Shown here one piece after another: positions 1-12,165 of a stretch of 64,000 bases of DNA. This DNA is from Cocos nucifera (taxonomy: Eukaryota; Streptophyta; Magnoliopsida; Arecales; Arecaceae). Position 1 is the first letter of the stretch. Each line of letters starts with the position of its first letter. Location of the stretch: NCBI GenBank assembly GCA_006176705.1, contig QRFJ01001903.1, forward strand, positions 124,001 through 188,000, written 5' to 3'. The notes beneath the pieces are model-generated. The model saw only the letters and a list, made by a program, of their open reading frames with translations. It was not told the DNA's origin and searched no databases. The translations under genes and the position numbers were made by a program.

Positions 1-1228
1 TAGGTATTCAGAATCTCTAATTATGCGTCTAATGATGAGTTAAAAACACTCGGCTTCTTCCACAGCAAGCTTATTTTGATGTACTAGTGAATTTTTATTG
101 CATGCCAATTGGCTACATCACCGGTCCTCTGTAATAAGCTGAATATTAGAATTTTTTTTATTTTTTTTTTTATTAGCCATTCCTTGGAGCATTAGCTCAT
201 TTCTTGCTCTTGCTGCTTCTTATTGTTAGATTTTGTCAAGGTAGTTTGGTGTAGTCTTCGCAGGGCTTGTCCCGTTCTCTAGATTTTAGGGTATTTTATT
301 TCCCCCCCCGGGTTTCAATAGGTTTTTTGTACCTTCTGATTTTCTATTAATGAGTTGTTAAGATCCTATCAAACTTTCCATCCTGTCTTCTTTGGATGCA
401 TTTCTTAGAAAGAAAAAGAATGTAACTTGACCCAAGTATTAATTAGTCTTTCTTGCGACTAAACTTTATGAGCTCGAAGTATTGGCATGATCTTGAAGGT
501 CAAGCAAGAGCCAACGATATATAAAGTATTATCCACAAGATTAGGTGATTCTCAAAAGCCATATAACTTGTTATGATGCCTTCTGGGTTTTAAGACCACA
601 ACATTCCACTTAGACTTTTCCCCTTAAAAAATGTAGCAAAATCAAGCACTTGCTATACAATCTCCTAGTAAATTGTTTATAAAATCTACTTCTACTCTAT
701 GGATCATTGTTCATTACTCCCTCGGTACTTTTTTTTTCTTCTCAATTCCCTCATCATATCCAGCTCAAGTGTTGCTCTTTAAATGGTCCACTTTTGAAGC
801 TGAACTCAACCAGTTATTCTCAATTGAGGCTCATAACTTCAGAACGGGCCAATTTCAGACTGAATTCTTCTAAACTTTATAGTTTGAAGCTTATTTAATT
901 CCATGTGATCATGTTTTCTTGATTATGATTGTTCCATGAACTTTGCAAAAGAATGACCTGGAATTAACTATCGCCGTCGCAATGATAAGTATAAACCATG
1001 AGCCTTGTACCATCTATTTCACATTGATTTATCACGTACAAATTGAAAATAGATTGCTAGTTAGCTCTCATTGAATGTGCTATATATCTTCCTGTTTTCA
1101 TTCTCCTTCCGTATCCAACTTTCTCAATGCTTCATTTGGATAAAATTCTGGTTGGCCAAGCCTTCCTTTAAAAGATTTTGAGGAAGAATAATTTTTCATA
1201 TATTACCACAATAGAGATGTATAATACA
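1..1228. other. AT-rich intergenic sequence
   Basis: No coding segment, splice pattern or repeat structure that I can support. Short open frames near 673-898 lack any recognisable motif and lie in T-rich DNA. Confidence 0.6.
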
Positions 1229-1480
1229 TATAGATATAAGCTAGACTAATCTGCCAATCTAGAAAGTTATAAGATCGATGGCAAGTACAAGGCTAATCTG
1301 CTAATCTAAGAAATTATAAGATTGACAGAGAAAAAATGGAAGATAATGCAACAAGACTAATCTCCTAATCTAAAAAATTACAAGATTGATGGAGAGAAAA
1401 TGGAAGATAATATAATAAGGCTAATCTACTAATCTAGAAAGTTATAAGATTGATGGAAAGAAAATAGAAAATAATATAGA
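1229..1480. repeat. 64-bp tandem repeat, about four copies
   Basis: Units beginning AAGGCTAATCTGCTAATCT start at 1289, 1353 and 1417, exactly 64 bp apart. A shorter, more divergent unit precedes them from about 1229. Each unit carries a conserved second half, AAATTATAAGATTGATGGA with variants. The array is AT-rich and has no coding content. It could be the remnant of an LTR with internal repeats, but I see no LTR ends. Confidence 0.8.
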
Positions 1481-1911
1481 TATTATCTAATAATATAGGC
1501 TAATAATAGAAAACAAATATATCTCTAATACCCTTCTTCTCTTAAAAATGAAAACAAAAAAAAAGAAGAAGAATATATGTTGCATCTTACGTGCTTATGC
1601 TTAGGGCATAAACATTAAGTAAAGTAGAAAATGAATATCCATGCCACGAGATCCGCATTAATTAATATATGAATTTTATTCTCAAATGCATTAATGCACA
1701 AAATATTTTCTCTTATCTTAAATAAACACGAAATAAAGGTTACATTCTACAATTTTGGACAATGATATTTTGTCTTAATGAAGAGGGATTGAATTTTTCA
1801 TGTAGACTTGTAAACAGTCAAGCCGAGAAAGATGGCTATCAAATGCCTATGGATGGTGGGTAAAAGGAAAAAGGATGACAAATGGGTGCAGCTCAAAGCC
1901 CCAAATAAGAG

Positions 1912-2200
1912 TAGGGATGGCAATGGATAAGATTTGAGTAGGATATTATACTATCCATCCCTAAATTCAAACTTAATATCCTATATCCAAATTCTATTCG
2001 ATACCTAATCAGATAATAAAAAAGATACCCATCCCCATATCCAATGGATTCGAGAATACCCACGAATAATCCATTTTTCCATATCTAACCCATACATATC
2101 CATACCTAAAATAATAAACAATCAAAATAATTTTTAAGTAAAGATGGAAGTGTATTATTTTTAAATAAAATATGACCACCTCTATTAAAACTTATTTAAA
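1912..2200. mobile_element. Decayed hAT-like repeat end (tentative)
   Basis: The stretch opens with TAGGGATGGCAATGGAT and continues with repeated ATCC/TATCC words. This resembles the terminal sequence of a common group of plant hAT-related repeats (family knowledge, from memory). I could not find a matching right end or an 8-bp target duplication, so only the left edge is proposed. Confidence 0.3.
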
Positions 2201-2379
2201 AAGATAAAAAATTTAAAATTATAATATATTTAAGAAATAAAAATATTAATTATCTTATTTTATAATAAAAAATATTAAATGAAAAAGAAGCTTGAGATAC
2301 TAAAAGATAATAAGAAGAAAAAATATACAGATATAATTCAATAATTGATAAAACTAATATAATAATAATAATAATTATT

Positions 2380-2840
<461 letters not shown>

Positions 2841-3073
2841 GTTGACGGTGAAGTCATGCATCAAGGTAGATTTGCCGAGCATGCAGGTGAACATCATCAA
2901 CGATTTAAGATACTATTCAGTGGGAAAGGTGAATTTAATTGCTCTAAGATTAATTGATCAAGCTTCGGCTTGATGCAGAACAATAAACGCCGAGTTTTGT
3001 TAGCATACGACGAGATGTAAGTTGGAAGAGGAACAACATTAACCCATTGGCTATGTTTTGAGATCCACTTTTA

Positions 3074-3222
3074 AAAGCATGTTCGATTGACAGGAGTTAC
3101 ACTCCGGAATAAGAATGAACTACTTCCATTCCAACTATTTAATTAGGCGAAGTTCTATTTTCATTCTAATTCTAAAGAGAAATAAGATGTCTCAATCCTT
3201 TAAAACTCAATTCCTTGGCCTT
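3074..3222 (+). mobile_element. Truncated MITE, same family as 8917-9214
   Basis: This block follows the first half of the MITE at 8917-9214: a start resembling the GCTTGGTT end, then a shared order of words including CATTCCAAC, a TTCATTC/TTTCATTC block and AAAACTCAATCC/AAAACTCAATTCC. Similarity stops near 3220, so the right half and right terminal repeat are missing. It is non-coding. Confidence 0.55.
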
Positions 3223-3717
3223 CAAAACTCAACACATTTAACTCTCTCACATTCATAAAGAATTTCTTCATCAGAAATGGCACAAGAAATGGGCACAAAC
3301 TTTCCGATTTCAAACCAAGAAAGAGCTTCAAATGAAAGAGCTACAGGAGGCGTAGCTTTTAAACTCCCATGCTCACCTCATTCAAAGGGCGCATGGTTAT
3401 TGTTGATGCATCAAGATTGATGTTAGCATATTCCTTGAAGCAAGGGTCACCACATGAAGAGCATTCCACTCTTTAGAGCCAGGGACAGAGCCTTTCAAGC
3501 ACAAAAATAATAACAAACACATCATGAACCCTATTTAAGAACATGGCATGATCAAAGGGTAGGTCTCCGCCGGTAAGCAGGCATAACTACAGTTATCCAT
3601 TGCTTGCTGAGGCTTAAACAACCCGGATAATAGGAGTGAGGTGATCTCAAACTGTTTGGAAGCAAAAAGAAAAAAAAGCATTATATGGCCATGATGCTGC
3701 CATCTTGTGTTTGGAAG
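3223..3717. other. Intergenic sequence, nothing recognised
   Basis: Ordinary mixed-composition sequence between the MITE fragment and the gypsy LTR. No conserved coding segment or repeat was recognised. Confidence 0.5.
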
Positions 3718-4898
3718 TGTTGGAGATTGTCAATTTGCCGTCTGACTCATCAACCCAACCAATAGACCATCAGACACTGATGGATGTTCGTCGGCTGACG
3801 ATCGACGATGGATGATGGATGGTTGATGAGTTACTCGATGAACCACTGACTGATCGACTCGATGATTGAGTTCTACTAATCCAGTCGATTATTGATCAAT
3901 TAGTTGAAAGACGATAATTAACATTTGATCAATATCGCCACTGAGAAGGCTACCTAAAAGGTCAATACTCGTCGATCCATCAACTATCCAGCCGACACAT
4001 TGACGGTAGCACCAATATATGACAATCCGATGGATAATTGAATTGACAATCGACAATCGATGATTACTTCTTCCGATCGACCAACCATCCGTCAGGAATT
4101 ATTAAGGCAACAATTGGCTTAAAGCCCTTCGACCGACAATCGGTCAGTACAAAATCAGCCGACCGACGACTGATCGATATAAAATTAATCAATTAATGAC
4201 CCATTGATACAAAATCAATCAACCGATGATCGATCGATACAAAGACAGCCGACCGATGATCTGACGGCATAAAATCAATCGATCGACGACTGGTCCACAC
4301 AAGGACAACCGATCGATGACCTATCGGCATAAAATCAATCGATCGATGATCGGACGGCATAAAGTCAGTCAACCAACGATCTGTCGACACAAAATCAACT
4401 GACCGACGATCGGTCGGTGCAAAGTCAGCCAACCGACGATCGATCGGTGCAAAGTCAACCGACCGACGATCCATTAGCATAGAATCAACCGATCAATCGG
4501 CTCCAAATCAGTTGACTAACCAACGAGAGCTCTCTAAATAATCTATCTGGCTTTCGATCGGCCCTACAAAATCACCTCTGAGAAGAGTAGGCAACGGTGA
4601 TTAGTGAGTAATTTTAATTACTTATCCACGATCATACTATACCGAAAAAAGAGGAATCCGCATACTCAGCGATCATCACTCTGATACCTATAAAAGAAAG
4701 GTAAACTGATCAGTTTGGGAGGACACATCTAATACTTTTAGAGCAATCTCTATGACTTTACTCTTAGATTTCTGTTTGACCAGGCCACCCTACTAAAGCA
4801 TCGGAGGATCCCCACCGGAGCTAATTTCGATCAGTACGGACTTATCTTTGTAGATTTTTTGGCATTGATTCACAAACATAGGTGGATTGGCCACAATA
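3718..4898 (+). repeat. 5' LTR of a decayed Ty3-gypsy element
   Basis: The block begins TGTTGGAGATTG, contains a TATA-type promoter (CTATAAAAG at 4688-4696) near its 3' end, and is followed by GATTGATGCGCC at about 4900. That last word resembles a degraded plant gypsy primer binding site of the GATTGGCGCC type. A gag-like frame begins 140 bp further on. The length of about 1.2 kb suits a gypsy LTR. No second LTR copy is visible downstream, so the 3' half of the element is lost and both boundaries are inferred, not confirmed by LTR comparison. Confidence 0.55.
4147..4502. repeat. 30-bp minisatellite inside the gypsy LTR
   Basis: Roughly 11.6 units of exactly 30 bp, each a variant of AAATCAACCGACCGACGATC followed by about 10 bp. 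Because 30 is a multiple of three, the minus strand stays open and reads as a 10-residue repeat (variants of DRRSVDFMP). I regard that open frame as a by-product of the repeat rather than a gene. Confidence 0.9.
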
Positions 4899-5036
4899 GA
4901 TTGATGCGCCATGTAGGAAAAAAGAATAGTGAATCGATAATTAATCTTGTAAATGATGAAAACTCGCGTTCGTAACTCAACCAGCTCCACCGACCAGTCA
5001 TCCTTATGAGAGGCACTTTCCCCTCCGCCCCCAGCA

Positions 5037-6545
5037 ATGGCGGAATCGAGCTCTTCACGTCCGACAGACACGACGGTTGCACAAGCCTAGCAACTAATTG
5101 TATTGACGCAGCAGGTCCGAATGCTGACGAATGTTGTTCACGATCTCTAATAGTAGCCGCATGCAGTGGTGGAAGGCCCAACGATGCAGGCAGTACCATC
5201 TAGGCATAGCCACCATATCTCGAGGCACTCTGGCACCCCCCCACCAGAGCGAACATCTTGACGTTTCCGCTGGATGGAGGCTCCATCTCCTCGCCGCTCG
5301 TGAGGAACCACCCATCGATCGTGACGCTCTATTTTCCTATCTTCCCGTCGGAGTCAGCATAAGGAGAAATGGCTGCGAGATTCGACCACCTCCTCCTCCA
5401 CTAGTTCCTCAAGAGGATCAACCCCAGGGATGTCTCGTCAGCGGCAGTTTGATAACTACGAGCAGAGGCTCAAGAAAATTGACTGTCGACTGGTTCGAAT
5501 CTAGGAAGATACGATAGGGAGGTCCTCGGATGGTCTTTGTATCCAAGCAGCTCCTTTTTTCTCATGCATCTTGAACAACCCAATCCCATCATGATTCAAG
5601 ATGCCACAGGTGGGATCATATGATGGCTCTACCGACCTAGTTGATCATCTCCGAAGCTATAAAGCTCTCATGATGATCTAGGGGGCGAACGACGCACTCA
5701 TGTACATTGGCTTCCCGGCCACCCTATGGAAAGCTGCTCAGGTATTTCGGACTTCAGTCGGAAAGCATCAACTCTTTTGGGCAACTTGAGGACTCCTTCA
5801 TGGCTAATTTTAGCACTAGTAGAAGGATGCCACGAACTTCCGACACTCTCTTCTCAATCAAGTAAGGATAGAGAGAAACTCTTCGGGCCTTTGTGATGCA
5901 TTTTAATGCCATCACACTCAAGGTCTGAAACCTCAATGAGGACGTGGCCATCTTGGCTATGAAGCAGGATCTGCGGGATTTCCGATTTACCTACTCGCTG
6001 GATAAGAACCATCCCCAAACTTATGCCAAACTTTTGGAGCACGTGGATAAATATATTCGCATAGAAGAAGGTGCTTCTGACCAGCACCAACAAAACGAAA
6101 AGAATCAAAAAAAGAAACAACGAAAGAACGGTACTTTGGTCGGACACAACCGACCCATTCCGAACAAAGAAGCGATGTCTTCCCTACTGAACCCTGTGCC
6201 GATCAATATGAAGAGTCGGTATAACACTTACACTCCCCTCTCCACTCCACGTGTGCAAATCTTGATGGAGATTGAAGGAGAGAATTACCTTCGTCGACCC
6301 CCATCGATGAAGAACCGAGGCAAGGACAAGAGGAAGTACTGTTGATTTCATCACGACTATGGCTACGATACCGAATAGTGCTTCCAACTGAAGGATCAGA
6401 TCGAAGCTCTCATTCGATGGAGATTCCTTGCTAAGTTTTGGCTCGATCATCCGACCCAGTCCCATGTCGATCAACCACCAGCATTGGAGGAGATTCATCC
6501 AAATCAACCGACGATCGGGGTGATCAACATGATCTTTGGATGACC
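5037..6545 (+). pseudogene. Ty3-gypsy gag pseudogene (Tat-like)
   Basis: The ATG at 5037 opens MAESSSRPTDTTVAQA, then stops; the reading resumes as LIVLTQQVRMLTNVV. Further gag-like blocks follow: a capsid segment (YDGSTDLVDHL, about 5620), then a long open stretch at 5944-6345 with LDKNHPQTYAKLLEHVDKYI. A C-terminal motif of the form HHDYGYDTE-stop-CFQLKDQIEAL lies at about 6350-6410. This C-terminal HxDxGHDTEECxQLKxQIEaLI signature is typical of gag from Tat-type plant gypsy elements (family knowledge). Several in-frame stops and at least one frameshift make it non-functional. No protease, reverse transcriptase or integrase follows, so the element is incomplete. Confidence 0.8.
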
Positions 6546-7740
6546 AAGAGCTAGGAAAGCAATATTCGAAGAAGAATTAACTAAGAAATGACCATTTACT
6601 CCCGAACGACAGAAGGTCATCGATGAAAAAGTGGACAACTTTTCATCGGCTAAATGTTACCATCGACCAACGATCGATGTACCATAATCGGCATGATTCA
6701 ACAATCGACTGATGGATGGCAATCATCAGTCGGTATTTCTTTTAAAGAAGACTACGGGTCGGCACATCTTAAATAATCGGTGAAGTTGATCAAGATAAGT
6801 TGGTCTCCTGTGACATAACAATCGTTCGATCGGGAAGAAGACTATCTTCTACAACTCAAATAGCTGACTGACAGACCAACAAGCAATATCGAAGCATAAC
6901 TTCCTTACGAAATAATAAAGAAAAAAAAGTATCAAGCTACTGATTGTGAACTAGTTGGTTTATCCCGACTAGTAAAGAACACAACCTTTATCGATTTGGC
7001 TATGGCCAAATTGAGGGACGGTTGGCTTGCACTCGATCATCATGATCAAGTATTGGTTGGTAAAAAATTAACTAAAAATCGGTTAGAAACTTACATAAAA
7101 TTGACTTATCTCCGACCTATGAATATCTCAATAAACGACTAAGTATTGGTTGGTTAGAAAATTAACTTTAAATCGATTAAAAACTAGTCGATGATTAATT
7201 ATATAAAATCGATTAATGATCAGCTGACAATCAATCAATCAAAAAATGAAAGTGCACAGACAATAAAACCATACATGCCACGACGGGCATGCAATACCGT
7301 AGAATCCGCATTTTCTCATCATGCCAAGAGTTATCCGCATCACTGGCACAATAAGACTAGGTATATACCAGCGCTTGTGGAGAACCAAGTGTCAAAAGAT
7401 AGAAAAGCTGCGCGCAGCCATTCACAAAACTTCAATCCAAATCATGAGACCGTAACGCACGCGCATCAGCAAAGTCGTCACTCCGAACCAACCACTAAAG
7501 AAAGGAAGCATCGAGTGGTGATAAAGCAGCCGGTACATGGAAGATGAAATTGTTCCGGAAGAAGCTAGAGGAAACATGACCAACCATAAAAGCAGCAAGC
7601 AGCAAATGGCAACCCAGCGGCGGGGGGGGGGAGGGGCGCACTGAAATTCCTGTCCATTCCCCTATGGAGGCCTCACAAAAATTATTAGATAACTCTTAGA
7701 TGGTAGAAAATTTTTTTTTGAGGATTAGAATAAAGAGGAA
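6546..7740 (+). other. Decayed gypsy interior, then unassigned sequence
   Basis: The first 100 bp still read like the gag/pol linker (AIFEEELTKK near 6560). Beyond that the sequence is rich in CGATCG/ATCGACTGA words like the upstream LTR, but I find neither pol motifs nor a second LTR. From about 7250 to 7740 nothing is recognisable. The open frame at 7191-7547 lacks family features. Confidence 0.45.
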
Positions 7741-7752
7741 AGAAGAAGAAGA

Positions 7753-8605
7753 AGAAGTTGAAAAGTTCATCTAAAAAAATTCATCTCAGAGATAAATAAT
7801 ACAGGACTTGCTGTGTTGAGAAGAACGGCGCAGAACTTATCGAGGTGGAAGAAAAAGAAAAACCAAGGACAGAAGAGAACCTAAGTTCTTTATTCCAAAA
7901 ATTTAATTCTTCTTTTTTTATTTAGGTTTATGGCCTTATTCATAGGCCTCTGACAACCCTCTAACCTTCTAACAAACTCTAAACCTACTAACAAATTCCT
8001 AGCAAACTTCAACTTTCTAACTAATCCTCAACAAACTAACAGATTCTAATCTCCTAACAAATTTTCAATAAAATAACAAACAAAATCCTAACAACCTAAC
8101 CATTTAATTTAACACATTTTTTTCAAAACATCCTAATTCACCTATGCTCCAAATTATGATAACAAAAGGAGGGATAAATTTTTTTTACAAAATAAACAAG
8201 GGTTGGAGCAAAAAGGAAGAAGTTGGAAAAGTCCATCCCGTAGGAGATGAGGAAAAAAAAGTTGAAAAAAATCTATCCTAGAGATGAGCAACACAGGACT
8301 TGCTAAGGTTGAAAAGAACGGCATAGGACTTGTCGAGATGAAAAAAAGAGAAAATCAAGAAAGGATAAAAGAGAACCTAAGTTTTTCATTCCAAAAATTT
8401 AATTCTTTTTTTTTTAATTTAAATTTATACCTTATTTATAGGCCTCTAATAATCCTCTAACCTCCTAACAAACTCTCAACCTACTAACAAAATTCCAACA
8501 AACTTTAACTTCCTAACTAATCCCTAACAAACTAATAGATTCTAACCTCCTAACAAATTTTCAACAAAATAACAAACAAAATCCTAACAAGCTAACTATC
8601 TAACA
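7753..8605 (-). repeat. Two tandem copies of an LTR-like block
   Basis: Copy A (about 7753-8105) and copy B (about 8218-8603) share the same order of words: a GAAGTTG-type start, ACAGGACTTGC, GAACCTAAGTT, ATTCCAAAAATTTAATTC, TATAGGCCTCT or CATAGGCCTCT, and then many CTAACAAA repeats. On the minus strand copy B carries a TATA-type box (CCTATAAATAAGG, 8432-8443), so this may be LTR-derived sequence. Only about 110 bp separates the copies, too little for a complete element, so a tandem duplication of LTR sequence fits better. Confidence 0.7.
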
Positions 8606-8916
8606 AACTAATCCATCTCATGCTTTAAGATGTGTGTATGAGCTAGAAATAAGAAGATACACCCATTCCTTATACATCCAGAGATTACACTCAGGTAAAA
8701 TATAAAAATAAAATATATGTAGATCTGCATCAATAATAGTGCTAGATGATGTTCTCATCAGAAGGACCTGGAGATGGAAGGCAAATCTACGGATTAGGAA
8801 ACATACGAAATTGAGCTCGTAAAGCAAAAGAAGCTACCATCATAGCCAGGTAAATCTTAATATGATCAAAAAATTGCATCAATATAAAATGAGCAACTAT
8901 GATGTCTAAGATATGA

Positions 8917-9214
8917 GGGGGTGCTTGGTTGGGGGGAGTAGGGATCCGAAGTTGGAATGAGAATGGATGACTCCCATTCCAACCACTTGATTGGGAGGAG
9001 TTTCATTCCGATTTTGATTTTAGGATGGAATGAAAATAATCCAATCTATATAAAACTCAATCCTCACTCTTTCCTATAGATTCAATTTTTCATTTCTATT
9101 CCTATTCCGATTTCGATTCCAGTTACGGACCAAATACTTTAGAAGATTAGATCATTCCAATTCGAATTCCAATTCTATTTCGATTCCAAATCCAATCGCA
9201 AACCAAGCATCCCC
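8917..9214 (+). mobile_element. Tourist-like MITE, 298 bp
   Basis: Imperfect terminal inverted repeats: the left end GGGGGTGCTTGGTT matches the reverse complement of the right end (GGGGATGCTTGGTT) at all but one base. The 3-bp flanks are TGA on both sides (8914-8916 and 9215-9217). The interior is non-coding and full of GATTCC/ATTCC words. The 3-bp target duplication and terminal sequence fit the PIF/Harbinger-derived Tourist class, although that class usually prefers TWA targets. Confidence 0.75.
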
Positions 9215-9439
9215 TGAATGTCTGAGTCCCACCATATATGTTGGTATATGAGGCAAAGATGACCAATGGCCACCATAAATACTAAACATGAGAAGTGACT
9301 TGAATCGAGAAATATATAACAGTGGTATCGTGCAAACTAAACCCATATGACCGACCATGTAAGATAACAACAAAATCAAACAATTTAGCAAAGAATGCAA
9401 AAGGATCGAATAAGCATATAGATAGATAAGTCCAATCAA

Positions 9440-9850
9440 TGCTGATAAATACATCCATCAAGATGTAGTATGAGGGCTGAAGCTTATATAGCTTTAACTG
9501 ATGGACTACTAATGATTCAGAAGGCAACAGGGGAGCCAGGTGATCAAGTTGTGGAATAGGAATTGGAAGCAACAAGATAATAAAATGCAAATGTTAACTC
9601 ACATAAAGCTAAGGGACAGACACCAAACATGCTGATAATTAGATCCATCAATAGGAATTATAAGGGCTGAAGCTCATATAGGTTTAACTGATGGACCATC
9701 ACAGGTTCAGGAGGCAATAGGAGGGCAAGTTGATCAAGTTGTGGAATAGGAATTGGAAGAAAATGGTCCATGTGTGCTACGTGATCAAAATGCTTGACAA
9801 GAAAATTTGCAACTATCGACCCACATAAACCTAAAGGACAGACCCCAAAA
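9440..9850. repeat. Tandem duplication, about 191-bp unit
   Basis: GCTGATAAATACATCCATCA at 9440 recurs as GCTGATAATTAGATCCATCA at about 9631. The following 150 bp are shared in order, including GGGCTGAAGCT, TTTAACTGATGGAC and GATCAAGTTGTGGAATAGG. A CACATAAAGCTAAGGGACAG block near 9598 recurs near 9822. There is no sustained coding frame across both copies. Confidence 0.75.
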
Positions 9851-12165
9851 CAGAGAATCTAAGAGCTGCCAAAGATGTGACCAAATGAAGCCAGATGTGG
9901 TCCCACATATTCTTAAGGCAAGAAGGGGGATCAAGTGGCGGGCAATTGATCTTGCAGTTCCATGAACCATTCAAACCACCTTATAAAATAGCACACAAAA
10001 TTCCATGCATGGACATGACAGGCATGTCCAGCTCCAACTTAAATAGTATACAATAAGCACCCCAACAGGCATTTTAAGTTTTTTTTTTCCCTCTACACAA
10101 CTTGTTTATTTTACCCACAGAAAATTATCTATACTATGATATATATGGCACGCCTATAGAATAGTAAATTATGGGAGAAGTTCACTTCTAAAAACAAGTG
10201 GTCGGAGCAAGATTCACTGACTCACAACCAGGCCTTGTATCGGCCAACTGATGGTACAAGTTGGTACACTCTTGTATTAACTCTGAACCGACATAGAACA
10301 AGAAAGAATCAAATAGAAAAAGAGAGAAAGATGGAGAAGGGGAAGGGAGGAAGAGGGAAGCCGGCAAAGATGCCTATCGTAGCCACCAAAAGGCCGTGGA
10401 GGCCTTTGGAGGGTTGCCGAAGTTTTTGAGATTTCGTAAAAGAGATCATAAAGAGAGGAAGAGAGGGAGAAAAATAGAGGAAGGCGAAGACGGCGAAAAG
10501 GCTGCCAGAGGGCCATCAGATGATACAAATCCATCCCATAGACACTCCAGGTTCAAAACAAGGGTAGGTTCCTAGCTCATTATTTTTTTTAAAAAAAATA
10601 TGATTTATACTGTAGCTGGTAATAGATTTATCAGATTCATTAAAAAAAAAAAAAAAGACTAATAGTTAATGAAGGTGAGATTTTTTTTTTTTTATTATCA
10701 ATTCATCAGGGAGGATGTAATGAAGGACTAAGAGGATGCCTCCTCAGCAACTCTTTTTGTGCAGTAAGAGTAATGCCCTAAAACATAAGTTTGAATATGC
10801 TCTCTTGGACAACCGACAGTTCTTCAATTCTTTGGCCCTCTCTTGGTTTTGCTACCTGGACCCCAGTAAGCCGTGGCTTTCATCATTTGAGGGTGAATCG
10901 GTGGTTAAAATATTCTTTATGTAATCACTCTCTATGCATTCTCCTGCCAGATCACAAGCTTTACCAAGACTATTGGCCCTACCCAATAGATGCTTTTGAC
11001 ACTTTGAGTTAGTCTGCCATAATATACCGGAAACATTGGGAGTTGCATGAAAAACAGAACAACCTTGAATTGAAAAAGCTTGAGTAAGGCCAGCAAACTG
11101 ATTATTGGCTTCATTATGAATTACATTTCCAAAAAAAAAAAAAAATGATGAATAAGAATGGATCTGAACCCGTAGCATCCGTGAATGAATTTTCATCATC
11201 CGGCAGAAAGCCTTTCCTCCGGCTCTTTGGCAGCCTTGATAGGCCAACGCTGATCTTTTCATCTCCTTCTTTCTTTCTGTCTCTCTCTCCATTTCTATCC
11301 TTCTCTTTCACTTCATTCTCGCCGGCATTCTGAATCAAACGTTCAAACTGCACTAATTCGCCGTCGGTATGATTCGACACATCTCAAATGACTCGATTCA
11401 AGCAATTTGTCAAATCATAGGTCGGATAATGAGAAATGCTTGGGATCCAAAACATTAGAAAAAATTCTGTAAGTAGCAATAGCGCCGACAAAAAGAAAAA
11501 AAAGATGCAATGGAGAATGGTGCAAAGAACACAAGGCATGCACCATGGCTTGAATAAATTAAAAAAGTTCTAAGTTCTAACCATCCATAGCAAGAAAAAT
11601 AATAAGCTCTAGTACCATAAAAGGTACAAAATAGGACAAAAGGATTCCTATATGAATATCCATTGAATCATATATAAATAAATTAAATAATTATGCCTTA
11701 ACAATTGTCCTACTTAGTGTGCGCAGCAATTAAGAAAGCTACAAGTCACCATCAATCTTATTCATCTAAATATCAAAATTAAACTAAATAATGCCTAACT
11801 TGCATGTGCAACCAATCCTATCGAGAGCATGTGAAACAAGGTACACCATCTCTGCATCGGGCTCCATACCGATGCCATCCTATTGCTATGTCAGTACATA
11901 GGATCCAATTCAGGGTATAGTTTCAGAACCCTCCAATATCGTGTATCGATGCAATGTAGTGTGTCCCGTGCCATGCAGTTCAATATGGTATGGTGTATCT
12001 TGATGTGAACCATGATCTAAGACATCATGAGCATTGTGCAAAGTACTAATATTTATTTTCTCAAATCCGGCGAAGGTAGCATCATAAACTAAGATTAAAG
12101 AAGGTTTAAGCAATCACGAAGCAAGTGGAGTTAGGGATCTAGTATAAGCAAAGTTGGCTAGACAC
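9851..12165. other. Spacer, or candidate long intron of the BTAF1-like locus
   Basis: No coding exon of a known family was recognised on either strand. Short poly-A and poly-T runs occur near 10080, 10580, 10640, 10680 and 11130. A patch at about 11840-12010 has the repeated GTATCG/CAATATGGTATGG character of a dispersed plant repeat. If the BTAF1-like gene is intact, this whole interval would be part of its second coding intron. Confidence 0.4.

Noticed and set aside
4193..4480. Minus-strand frame with a 10-residue repeat
   Set aside because: It is explained by the 30-bp minisatellite of an LTR. No start context or other domain was seen.
5480..5510. GGTTCGAATCT as a possible tRNA B box
   Set aside because: It lies within the gypsy gag pseudogene and no cloverleaf can be drawn around it.
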